64,000 nucleotides of DNA, taken from Bradyrhizobium sp. SRS-191 (GTDB taxonomy: Bacteria > Pseudomonadota > Alphaproteobacteria > Rhizobiales > Xanthobacteraceae). How positions within the stretch are numbered: the first letter of the stretch is position 1; every line of letters starts with the position of its first letter. Below are positions 22,946 through 31,047 of this stretch, piece after piece. Below the pieces are notes generated by a model. The model was not told the DNA's origin and did not search any database. It saw nothing but the letters and a program-made list of their open reading frames with translations. Location: NCBI RefSeq assembly GCF_024586915.1, contig NZ_JANBVS010000006.1, forward strand, positions 124,001 through 188,000, written 5' to 3'. The translations under genes were made by a program, and so were the position numbers.

Positions 22946-24250
22946 TCATGACCGCAGCGCGTTCGCCCAGACGCGCTCGAGCTGCGCGATGGCTTCTCGC
23001 AGCGGCAGCGCGGACAGCGCGTCGTCATCTCCGCTCACGAGACCGAACTCCCGCAGCCTGATCAGCGCCTCGTCGACATTGAACGCGCGCACCAATCCGA
23101 ACATCTGCTGCAAGAGCTCCTCGACATGGCTACCCAATGCAGCACGCGACAGCGGCACCGAGGCCAGCAAGAGCCCGCCATAGGCCAGCACGGCCTCCTT
23201 CCAGTCCTGATCCTCGGCCTCGCCGATCAGATAGTTGAAGATGCCGGAGTTGTTGTTGACGTTGCGGAAGTAGATGTTGTCGGTGACCTGCTTCTGATGG
23301 ATCAGCGACTGGCGATGAAAGTTGCCCCATTGCCTCAGGATGAAGGCGCCGAGTGCGAATAGACCTGAGAGCGCTGCCAGCGCCTGCTCGGTGTCGTTGT
23401 CGTGGACCGTACCGCTCAGGCCGAGGTAGAAGCCGGCGACGATGAACAGCACGGTGAGTGTCGAGGCCAGCTTGAGCAGGATCGGCACGCCGCCGACCAG
23501 GGCCGGCACGCCTAACGTCAGCTGCTCGCGCAGGCCCATGACCACGCGGACGTTGGGCAGCAACGCTTCGAGATCGAAGCGCGCGATGTGGCGGAAATAT
23601 TTGAACAGCACGGCGCCGCCGCGGATCTTGTTGCGGCCGCGCCAAGCGGCGGTCTTGCGTTTCTTTTTTGTAGGCTCGTCGGGCTTGGTTGCGACCATCA
23701 GAATGATGTCGTCATAGACCTCGATCTCCTGCTTGCGCCGCCGCAGTCCATAGAGCGCGGGCACCTCGATCGTTTCCTGATGCGTGCCCCGCCGGAACAT
23801 GCGCACGGCGCGATAATCGGAGATCGGCGCCTTCAGCTTCACGCGGACCAGCGCATGCTCGGAGAAGGCGCGCTCGATCTCATCATGGGGGATCTCGATG
23901 AAATTGGCCTCGCCGAGCACCCGGACGAATTCGTCGGTGAGATTTCGGTAGGCGGTGTCGCTCTCTTCCGGCGAGCGATGGCGGCCAAGGGGCACCTCGG
24001 GGTCGAAGTCGAAATAGGCGTCACGCAGCCGATCAAGCTCGTCGAAATACTCATGGTGCAGGATGGCGCCGAGCATGTGCGCCAACTGGCGCAGATCGCT
24101 GGCCTGGGCGTCATCCAGACCGCCATGCGAGATCACGGCGTCGAGGACGTCGGACTTGCGTATCGGAATGAACCGGTCCCGCCGGCTCGCCGTCACCGTC
24201 TCCTTTGCCTCAACCACGCGCCTTACGCCCACTTCGATCGACGTTTTCAC
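22946..24250 (-). CDS. DUF3754 / TMEM143-like membrane protein
   Basis: 434 residues. The soluble N-terminal half (1-240) contains RDRFIPIRKSDVLDAVI and a basic KKKRKTAAWRGRNKIRGG stretch. Two membrane helices follow near 255-305 (LTVLFIVAGFYLGLSG and ALSGLFALGAFILRQWGNF), then a C-terminal domain with NVNNNSGIFNYLIGEAEDQDWKEAVLAYG. This arrangement matches DUF3754, whose eukaryotic members are TMEM143 proteins; no activity is known. It starts with GTG at 24250 without an obvious ribosome site, so the start is tentative. It appears monocistronic and is flanked by repeats on both sides. Confidence 0.75.
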   Translation of the reverse strand: MKTSIEVGVRRVVEAKETVTASRRDRFIPIRKSDVLDAVISHGGLDDAQASDLRQLAHMLGAILHHEYFDELDRLRDAYFDFDPEVPLGRHRSPEESDTAYRNLTDEFVRVLGEANFIEIPHDEIERAFSEHALVRVKLKAPISDYRAVRMFRRGTHQETIEVPALYGLRRRKQEIEVYDDIILMVATKPDEPTKKKRKTAAWRGRNKIRGGAVLFKYFRHIARFDLEALLPNVRVVMGLREQLTLGVPALVGGVPILLKLASTLTVLFIVAGFYLGLSGTVHDNDTEQALAALSGLFALGAFILRQWGNFHRQSLIHQKQVTDNIYFRNVNNNSGIFNYLIGEAEDQDWKEAVLAYGGLLLASVPLSRAALGSHVEELLQQMFGLVRAFNVDEALIRLREFGLVSGDDDALSALPLREAIAQLERVWANALRS

Positions 24251-24403
24251 CGGCTGGGCTTAGGCCCGCCGCGCGCACCATAGCGGGCCGATCAGGCTTG
24301 CGCCACTTGCCGTCGATTCCTGCCGGCTGGCATCGCCCCGATCTCGTCCGAGCTTGAGTCGGTCTCCAGGCGTTTGGTCTTGCTCGCCGCCGCCAATATA
24401 GCT

Positions 24404-24480
24404 CGTCATGCCCGGGCTCGACCCGGGCATCCATCCACTCGCCAAAGAGATGGATGGCCGGGTCAAGCCCGGCCATGACG
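24404..24480. repeat. Paired-hairpin repeat, family B, copy 3
   Basis: The left hairpin is ATGCCCGGG-ctcga-CCCGGGCAT, the right ATGGCCGGG-tcaag-CCCGGCCAT. The inner segment is shorter than in copies 1 and 2. It lies between the divergent DUF3754 and VOC genes. Confidence 0.85.
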
Positions 24481-24549
24481 ACGGAAAGGTCCTGGCCCCA
24501 GCCTCATCTCCATGGGTTAGGGTGAACCTCACAGACAGGGAGAACGTTC

Positions 24550-24960
24550 GTGACCAGCAGCCTGGAGATCAAGTCCGCCTTCAACGCCATTCGGGCCATC
24601 GACTATACGATCATCCTCGTCCGCGATTGGCCCGCCATGCGCAACTTCTATGAGATCGTGCTGGGCTTCCCGATCACGCGCGAGCTGTCGCAGGCCTGGA
24701 TCGAATACCAGATCGGCCCCAACACGCTGGCGCTGGCCCAGCCGAAGCGGCTCGCAGCGGACCAGCCGACGCAGGCGGGCAGCGCCTCGCTTCAGCTCGC
24801 GTTCAAGGTGGACCGTGACGACGTCGACCGCTGCGCGGCTGAGTTGACCAGCAAGGGCATCGCCCTCATGGAGCCACCGACCGACCAGCCGTTTGGCCAC
24901 CGGACCCTGTTCTTCAGGGACCCCGACGGCAACCTGTTGGAGGTCTATGCAGAGATCTAG
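24550..24960 (+). CDS. VOC (glyoxalase/bleomycin-resistance) family protein
   Basis: A 136-residue protein with two beta-alpha-beta-beta-beta units of the vicinal-oxygen-chelate fold. The first unit has AIDYTIILVRDWPAMRNFYEIVLGF and the second SASLQLAFKVDRDDVDRCAAEL, ending in the family signature FFRDPDGNLLEVYAEI with its metal-ligand Glu. VOC proteins include dioxygenases, isomerases and resistance proteins; nothing here fixes the reaction. The GTG start at 24550 follows AGGGAG by about 8 nt. It is a lone gene, followed directly by a 15-bp tandem repeat array. Confidence 0.85.
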   Translation: MTSSLEIKSAFNAIRAIDYTIILVRDWPAMRNFYEIVLGFPITRELSQAWIEYQIGPNTLALAQPKRLAADQPTQAGSASLQLAFKVDRDDVDRCAAELTSKGIALMEPPTDQPFGHRTLFFRDPDGNLLEVYAEI

Positions 24961-24969
24961 GGATTGAAG

Positions 24970-25029
24970 ATCGAAGGCTCGGACATCGAAGGCTCGAACA
25001 TTTAAGGCTCGAACATTTAAGGCTTGGCG
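24970..25029. repeat. Four 15-bp tandem repeats
   Basis: The units are ATCGAAGGCTCGGAC, ATCGAAGGCTCGAAC, ATTTAAGGCTCGAAC and ATTTAAGGCTTGGCG, end to end. They lie between the VOC stop and the spoVR stop (convergent genes). They are too short and too irregular for a CRISPR. Confidence 0.85.
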
Positions 25030-25035
25030 GCCGCG

Positions 25036-26574
25036 CTACGCGGCCGCCGGTTGTATCCGGGGATTGAGCACATACTCCTTCAGCACTTTGTCGGTGGCGG
25101 CGTCGACCTCGGTCAGCTGGACGTCGTAGCTCCAGAGGTCGGCGAGGTGTTGCAGCACGCGCTTGGTGTCGATCTCGTTGAGCTGGGCGCCCTTCACCAC
25201 CGTATGCCGCAGCATCAGGCGGCGGTCGCCGGCGAGGTCGACGTCGACGACCTCGATGTTCGGGTCGATGTAGCCGACGTCGTACTGCTTCGACAGCTCG
25301 CGGCGAATGCGACGGTAGCCGCGCTCGTCGTGGATGGCGTCGACCAGGATGCCGGCGCGCTCGGCCGGATCGTCATGCAGATGGAATAGCCGAAGCTGCC
25401 GGATCAGAGCCGGGCTGAGGAACTGGCTGATGAAGCTCTCGTCGCGGAAATTGGCCCAGACGTCGCGCAGCACCGCCATCTCGTCGCCGGTGCCGGCGAT
25501 GTCCGGGAACCACTCCCGGTCCTCCGCGGTCGGATCCTTCACGATGCGCTCGATGTCCTGCATCATCGCAAAGCCGAGCGCATAGGGATTGAAGCCCGAG
25601 AAGCGCGGGTCGTCGAACTCCGGCTGGAACACGACGTTGGTGTGCGACTGCAGGAATTCCAGGAAATTGCCGTCGGTGAGGCGGCCGTCCTGGTGCAGGC
25701 GGTTCATGATGCGATAGTGCACGTAGGTCGCCGTGCCTTCGTTCATGACCTTGGTCTGGCCCTGCGGGTAGAAATACTGCGCGATGTGGCGGACGATGCG
25801 CAGCAATTCGCGCTGCCACGGCGCCAGCCGCGGCGCGCTCTTTTCCAGGAAATAAAGCAGGTTCTCCTGCGGCAGGCCGAGCAGAGCGCGCCGGCGTTCG
25901 ACGTTCAGCACCGCGCTGGTCTTGGCGGGGCCCGTCGGCACCGTGCGCCAGAGGTCGTTGAACTGCTCCTCTTCGTAGAGCCTGCGCTTGCCGGCGCGCT
26001 TCTCCTCCTCGCGGAAGTCGAGCTTCTTCTTGCCGGGATAGCGGTCGACGCCATGCGACATCAGCGCATGCGCGGCATCGAGCGTGTGCTCGACGGCCAT
26101 CCGGCCGAACCGCTCCTCGCATTGTCCGATATAGCCACGCGCGAAATCGAGATAATCGAGGATGCCGTCGGCGTCGGTCCACTGCTTGAACAGATAGTTG
26201 TTCTTGAAGAAGTGGTTGTGGCCGAACGCGGCGTGCGCGATCACCAGGGTCTGCATCGTCGCCGTGTTCTCCTCCATCAAGTAGGAGATACACGGCGAGG
26301 AATTGATCACGATCTCATAAGCGAGGCCCATGAGGCCCTTGCGATAGGAGGCCTCGTGATAGGCGAAGTGCTTGCCGAACGACCAGTGCTTGTAGAACAA
26401 GGGCATGCCGACCGAGGAATAGGCGTCGAGCATCTGCTCGGCGGTAATCACCTCGATCTGGTTCGGATAGGTGTCGAGCCCAAGCTCTTTCTGCGCCACG
26501 GTCTCGCAGGCATCGTGGATGCGCTGCAGAGTGAGGAAATTCCAGTCGGCGCCTTCGAACAGCAATCCGCTCAT
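25036..26574 (-). CDS. SpoVR family protein (YcgB)
   Basis: A 512-residue cytoplasmic protein of the SpoVR/YcgB family, named for a Bacillus spore-cortex gene but widespread in non-sporulating bacteria together with PrkA and DUF444. Conserved stretches are SVGMPLFYKHWSFGKHF, INSSPCISYLMEENTA, AHAAFGHNHFFKNNYLF and GTATYVHYRIMNRLH. ATG 26574 overlaps the stop of the DUF444 gene by 4 nt. It is last in the prkA operon, so it should share the stress-type promoter before prkA. The molecular function remains undetermined. Confidence 0.93.
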   Translation of the reverse strand: MSGLLFEGADWNFLTLQRIHDACETVAQKELGLDTYPNQIEVITAEQMLDAYSSVGMPLFYKHWSFGKHFAYHEASYRKGLMGLAYEIVINSSPCISYLMEENTATMQTLVIAHAAFGHNHFFKNNYLFKQWTDADGILDYLDFARGYIGQCEERFGRMAVEHTLDAAHALMSHGVDRYPGKKKLDFREEEKRAGKRRLYEEEQFNDLWRTVPTGPAKTSAVLNVERRRALLGLPQENLLYFLEKSAPRLAPWQRELLRIVRHIAQYFYPQGQTKVMNEGTATYVHYRIMNRLHQDGRLTDGNFLEFLQSHTNVVFQPEFDDPRFSGFNPYALGFAMMQDIERIVKDPTAEDREWFPDIAGTGDEMAVLRDVWANFRDESFISQFLSPALIRQLRLFHLHDDPAERAGILVDAIHDERGYRRIRRELSKQYDVGYIDPNIEVVDVDLAGDRRLMLRHTVVKGAQLNEIDTKRVLQHLADLWSYDVQLTEVDAATDKVLKEYVLNPRIQPAAA

Positions 26575-27863
26575 GATGCCGCCCTCTCCTGCGTGGTGCC
26601 GCGACGCTGGAACAGGTCGTGGAAGACCGGGAAGATCTCGCTGCGGTCGCGCACCTTGCGCATCGACAGCGGCTCGCCATTGGCACGCAGCCGCTCATAC
26701 AGCGACCACAGCGCGGAATCCGGCATCTCGAACGAATAGGTGCCGGATTCGCCGACCTCGAGATAGGCGAAGAATTGCGACACCGGCAGGATGTTGTCGG
26801 TCAAGAGCCGCGCGACGTTCTCGGAGTCCGAGGTGGCGTTGTCGCCGTCGGAGGCCTGCGCCGCGTAGATGTTCCAGTCCGAGGGGCGGAAGCGCGAGCG
26901 GACGATGTCGTGCATGCATTGCAGGGCGCTGGACACCAGCGTGCCGCCCGAGGCCGGGCCATAGAAGAAGGTCTGCTCGTCGACCTCCTCGGCGCGGTCG
27001 GTGTGGCGGATGAACACGATCTCGACATGGCGGTAGCGCCGGGTCAGGAACACGTAGAGCAGCATGTAGAATCGCTTGGCGAGATCCTTCATGTGCTCGG
27101 ACATCGAGCCGGAGACGTCCATCAGGCAGAACATCACGGCCTGCGCGATCGGCTTCGGCACCGCTTCGAAGCGGCGATAGCGGATGTCGATGGGATCGAT
27201 GAAGGGGATGCGCTTGGCCTTGGCCTTCAAGGCTTCGAGCTCGGCCAGCAGCGCGGCCTTCTTCTCCTCGTCCGTTTCCTCCGTAATCTGGGCTTCCAGC
27301 TCGGCGATTGCTTCAGGCCGTGGCCGACGCAAGGCAACACGGCGAGCCATGGCCCTTGTGACCGTCCGGCTGATCGAGATGTTGGCCGGAGAGCCCGACG
27401 TCGAATAGCCGGCCCGCACCAGGCCTTCGCTCTCGGCTTCGGCGAATTTGCGCTTGGCGAGATCGGGCAGTTCGAGATCGTCGAGGAAGAGGTTGACGAA
27501 CTCCTCCTTGCTCAGAACGAAGCGGAAGGCGTCCTCGCTGTCGCCCTGCCCCGGCCCCGATTTACGGCCGCTGCCGTCGCCGGAGCGCGGCAGGATGTCG
27601 CCTTCAATGAATTTCTTGTTGCCCGGCAGCACCATGTCGCGGGTGCCGCCCTCGCGCCGGAAGCGCGGCTCGTCCATGCCGTCCAGCGGGATCGACACCT
27701 CGCCGCCTTCCAGCACGTCCTTGATGTCGCGGTCCTGCGAGGTCTTCTTGACCGCTCCCTGAACCAGGGCCTTGGCGCGGCGCAAAAATCGCTGGCGGTT
27801 TTCCAGACTTTTGCCGCCCGGATTCAGGCGCCGATCAATGATGTGCATGACCACGTTCCACAC
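26571..27863 (-). CDS. DUF444 / YeaH family protein with VWA domain
   Basis: 430 residues. The N-terminal region (MHIIDRRLNPGGKSLENRQRF after a few residues, then LPGNKKFIEGDILPR) is typical of YeaH/YhbH proteins. The C-terminal von Willebrand A-like domain has a MIDAS motif in CLMDVSGSMSEHMKDLAKRF and later FIRHTDRAEEVDE and GGTLVSSALQ. The middle is charged with Glu/Lys-rich helices (ITEETDEEKKAALLAELEALK). It lies between prkA (204 nt upstream) and spoVR (4-nt overlap) and is thought to act with the PrkA kinase in nutrient-stress responses. Confidence 0.93.
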   Translation of the reverse strand: MWNVVMHIIDRRLNPGGKSLENRQRFLRRAKALVQGAVKKTSQDRDIKDVLEGGEVSIPLDGMDEPRFRREGGTRDMVLPGNKKFIEGDILPRSGDGSGRKSGPGQGDSEDAFRFVLSKEEFVNLFLDDLELPDLAKRKFAEAESEGLVRAGYSTSGSPANISISRTVTRAMARRVALRRPRPEAIAELEAQITEETDEEKKAALLAELEALKAKAKRIPFIDPIDIRYRRFEAVPKPIAQAVMFCLMDVSGSMSEHMKDLAKRFYMLLYVFLTRRYRHVEIVFIRHTDRAEEVDEQTFFYGPASGGTLVSSALQCMHDIVRSRFRPSDWNIYAAQASDGDNATSDSENVARLLTDNILPVSQFFAYLEVGESGTYSFEMPDSALWSLYERLRANGEPLSMRKVRDRSEIFPVFHDLFQRRGTTQERAAS

Positions 27864-28067
27864 GCCTCCTGCTGCAGCGGCTTCGACTCCTGCTCTCCCC
27901 CGCCGCGATGCCGCGGTGCAGCGTCAGATCGACCCGGCACCCGCATCATTTCTGTTCGACGCTTCAACGAAACTTGCGTCGAACGCTCCGCATCAGATCA
28001 TAGTCCTGGCGCCGGTATCCACCGTTGGCCTGTCACACACGCAGTGAACACCGGCGCCGGACCACGA

Positions 28068-30011
28068 TCAACCCGCCTGCTTCACCCGCATGTACCACTC
28101 GACCAGCCGGCGGACCTGCCGCTCAGTGTAGCCGCGTTCGACCATGCGCGCGACGAAGTCGTCGTGCTTCTTCTCGGTCTCGCCGTCCTTCTTGCTGCCG
28201 AACGAGATGACCGGAAGCAGATCTTCGACCTGTGAGAATATCCTCTTTTCGATGACTTCGCGGATCTTTTCGTAGGAGGTCCAGGACGGATTTTTTCCGC
28301 CGTTCTGGGCCCGCGAGCGCAGCGAGAACTTGACAACCTCGTTGCGGAAGTCCTTCGGGTTGGCAATTCCGGCCGGCTTCTCGATCTTGGTCAGCTCCTG
28401 GTTCAGGAGTTCACGGTTGAGCAGCTGTCCCGTATCGGGATCCTTGAAGTCCTGGTCCTCGATCCAGGCGTCGGCGTAATCGACGTAGCGATCGAACAGG
28501 TTCTGGCCGTAATCGGAATAGGATTCCAGATAGGCTTTCTGGATCTCGTGGCCGATGAATTCGGCGTAACGGGGTGCGAGGTCCGCCTTGATGAATTCGA
28601 GATAGCGCTTCTCGATTTCCTCCGGCAACTGCTCCCGCTTGATCGACTGCTCCAGCACGTACATCAGATGAACGGCATCGGCAGAGACTTCCGACGTGTC
28701 GTGGTTATAGGTCGCAGCCAACACCTTGAAGGCAAAACGGGTCGAGATTCCGTCCATGCCCTCGTCGACGCCGGCGGCGTCGCGATATTCCTGCACGCTG
28801 CGCGCCTTCGGATCGGACTCCTTCAGGCTCTCGCCGTCATAGATCCGCATCTTGGCGTACAAGGTCGAGTTTTCGTGCTTGCGCAGCCGCGACATCACGG
28901 AGAAGCGGGCCAGCGTTTCCAAGGTCGCCGGCGCGCAGGGCGCGGTGGCGAGCTCGGAGCCCTGGATCAGCTTCTCGTAGATCTTGCGTTCTTCAGTCAC
29001 GCGCAGGCAGTACGGCACCTTGATGACGCAGATGCGGTCGATGAAGGCTTCGTTGTTCTTGTTGGTCTTGAAGCTCTGCCACTCCGCTTCGTTGGAGTGG
29101 GCGAGGATCACGCCGCTGTAGGGGATCGCGCCGATATTCTCGGTGCCGATATAGTTGCCTTCCTGCGTCGCCGTGAGCAGCGGATGCAGCATCTTGATCG
29201 GCGCCTTGAACATCTCGACGAATTCGAGAATGCCCTGGTTGGCGCGATTGAGGCCGCCCGAATAGCTGTACGCGTCGGGATCGTTCTGCGCAAAAGTCTC
29301 GAGCTTGCGGATGTCGACCTTGCCGACCAGCGAGGAGATGTCCTGGTTGTTCTCGTCGCCGGGCTCGGTCTTGGCGATGCCGATCTGGCGCAGCCGCGAC
29401 GGCTGGATCTTGGCGACACGGAATTGCGAGATATCGCCGCCGAACGCTTCGAGCCGCTTGTAGCACCACGGGCTCATCAGACCGGTGAGGCGGCGGCGCG
29501 GAATGCCGTATTTCTCCTCCAGCATCGGGCCCAGCGTGTCGGGATCGAACAGGCTGAGCGGGGATTCGAAAACCGGGCTCAATTCATCGCCGGCCTTGAG
29601 CACGTAGATCGGATGGGTCTCCATCAACTGCTTCAGCCGCTCGGCGAGCGACGACTTGCCGCCGCCGACCGGGCCGAGCAGATAGAGGATCTGCTTGCGC
29701 TCTTCGAGACCCTGCGCGGCGTGCCGGAAGAAGCCGACGATGCGCTCGATCGTGTCTTCCATCCCGTAGAAGCCGGCGAAGGCGGGATACAGGCGAACCG
29801 TCCGGTTCAAAAAAATACGGCCAAGGCGTGGGTCCTTGGCCGTGTCTATCATCTGAGGCTCGCCGATCGCAGCTAGTAGTCGTTCAGCAGCGTTCGCGTA
29901 TCGCATCGGGTCGGTTCGACACGATTCTAGATATTCCTGCATCGACATGTCGGTCTGGCTTCGGGCCTCGAACGACCTCGCGAACGCGTTGAACAACGAA
30001 TCGTTGTACAT
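28068..30011 (-). CDS. prkA: PrkA family serine protein kinase / AAA protein
   Basis: 647 residues, the length usual for PrkA (YeaG in E. coli). It has an N-terminal AAA+ domain with Walker A GPVGGGKS (Lys119) and a C-terminal PrkA domain with SNEAEWQSFKTNKNNEAFIDRI, IKVPYCLRVTEERKIYEKLI and YSDYGQNLFDRYVDYADAWI. PrkA proteins are described as protein kinases in B. subtilis and E. coli, and in E. coli YeaG helps in nitrogen starvation. A GGAAC-N17-CGTT promoter lies 37 nt upstream, pointing to the general-stress sigma factor. First gene of prkA - DUF444 - spoVR; 204 nt separate it from the next gene. Confidence 0.95.
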   Translation of the reverse strand: MYNDSLFNAFARSFEARSQTDMSMQEYLESCRTDPMRYANAAERLLAAIGEPQMIDTAKDPRLGRIFLNRTVRLYPAFAGFYGMEDTIERIVGFFRHAAQGLEERKQILYLLGPVGGGKSSLAERLKQLMETHPIYVLKAGDELSPVFESPLSLFDPDTLGPMLEEKYGIPRRRLTGLMSPWCYKRLEAFGGDISQFRVAKIQPSRLRQIGIAKTEPGDENNQDISSLVGKVDIRKLETFAQNDPDAYSYSGGLNRANQGILEFVEMFKAPIKMLHPLLTATQEGNYIGTENIGAIPYSGVILAHSNEAEWQSFKTNKNNEAFIDRICVIKVPYCLRVTEERKIYEKLIQGSELATAPCAPATLETLARFSVMSRLRKHENSTLYAKMRIYDGESLKESDPKARSVQEYRDAAGVDEGMDGISTRFAFKVLAATYNHDTSEVSADAVHLMYVLEQSIKREQLPEEIEKRYLEFIKADLAPRYAEFIGHEIQKAYLESYSDYGQNLFDRYVDYADAWIEDQDFKDPDTGQLLNRELLNQELTKIEKPAGIANPKDFRNEVVKFSLRSRAQNGGKNPSWTSYEKIREVIEKRIFSQVEDLLPVISFGSKKDGETEKKHDDFVARMVERGYTERQVRRLVEWYMRVKQAG

Positions 30012-30047
30012 GATCCCTCTCCACGTAGGTTCCGCCGCACTTGCTGC

Positions 30048-30073
30048 AACGGGCCGAGATCTAAGTACGTTCC
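30048..30073 (-). promoter_or_regulatory. EcfG-type stress promoter for prkA
   Basis: Read on the minus strand: GGAAC (30073-30069), 17-nt spacer, CGTT (30051-30048), with the prkA ATG 37 nt downstream. This matches the alphaproteobacterial general-stress consensus GGAAC-N16/17-CGTT. Confidence 0.7.
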
Positions 30074-31047
30074 TACTGATCTCGAACCGACTCAGAGTGA
30101 AGCGCGCTAGCCCTCATTGGGCACCGTCTTGGTCCTCTTCCGCAACGCAAAGTGCATGCAGCATATGCCCTATCAACATGCACTTCGCTCAATAGTTCGG
30201 CAAAACCACGCCAATCGTCTCCATTTGTACCTCAATGTCTCTGCTTCGCAACATCCGCAATACCCCGGCACCGTAGTCTCCCCGCGCCGCACAAGGTGTT
30301 GTGAAGCCGCGTGAACCAGGGCTGCGACACGTGCGAACGAGTGTCGGCGATGCTGGTGAACCGCATATGAACGAATATCTTCTCCGTAACGTCGAAGCGC
30401 CGGAACGACTCATTCGTGATGCGGCGTGTTCGTGATGCGGAGCGCCCCGCGCGCATCGCACGTGACTGACGAACTTGCTCAAACGCCCATCGCGTCGTCG
30501 GCAACTCGGCTTCGCTCGCATCTCCGGGCGACGGCTCAAACGCGACGCGACCGGCAGCGCCCCAGAACGTCCGTAGCACTTTGGCACAAACGAAAGCATC
30601 TCACGAAAGAGATGTGCGGCGCTTTTGGCTTTGCAAGATGACGAAGTCGGCATGGCCTGCTCCGATCGTCTTCCTTCCGAATGAAATCGCCAAGTCTGAA
30701 ATCGCCAAGTCTGAAATCGCCAAGTCGAGCTTGCGGCGATCCGTGGAATCTTTACGGCGGCGGCGATGCTGCGGATCACCTCGCGATCTCACTGGCCGTT
30801 GATCGCGCGGCGCGGTCCTGGGCTCACATCTGCCGGCTTCTCGCCTGCCGTCAGATCGGGCTTGCAGTCCACGCCCCGACAACGCTCCCGAACAACCTCG
30901 AAAACTGTCACGAAGCTGTTGGGATTCCACCAGGATCAATCCAATATGAATGGCGTTATCCGAACGGCTGACGCATAGTTCGTCCCGGGCCAGGCCGGTT
31001 CTGCCTGGAACCCAGAAAAGCAAGCCAGAGCACATAGATAGGCAGCA
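30074..31047. other. Gene-poor ~1 kb region
   Basis: Between divergent prkA and the transaldolase gene. ORFs of up to about 200 codons occur on both strands, but they show arginine/serine-rich shadow composition, no ribosome sites and no recognisable domain. A 12-bp direct repeat TTCGTGATGCGG is near 30413 and 30427, and three 15-bp tandem repeats begin at 30682. The promoter of the sugar operon should lie near the right end; no match was recognised. Confidence 0.5.
30682..30726. repeat. Three exact 15-bp tandem repeats
   Basis: TGAAATCGCCAAGTC is repeated three times without change. The unit length is a multiple of three, so all frames stay open across it. It lies inside the gene-poor region before the sugar operon. 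Confidence 0.9.

Noticed and set aside
24970..25029. CRISPR-like array
   Set aside because: The 15-bp units adjoin with no spacers, and no cas gene is present.
30189..30779. 196-codon minus-strand ORF in the prkA-transaldolase gap
   Set aside because: There is no ribosome site or domain, it is Arg/Ser-rich, and it includes the 15-bp tandem repeat; it cannot be supported as a gene.
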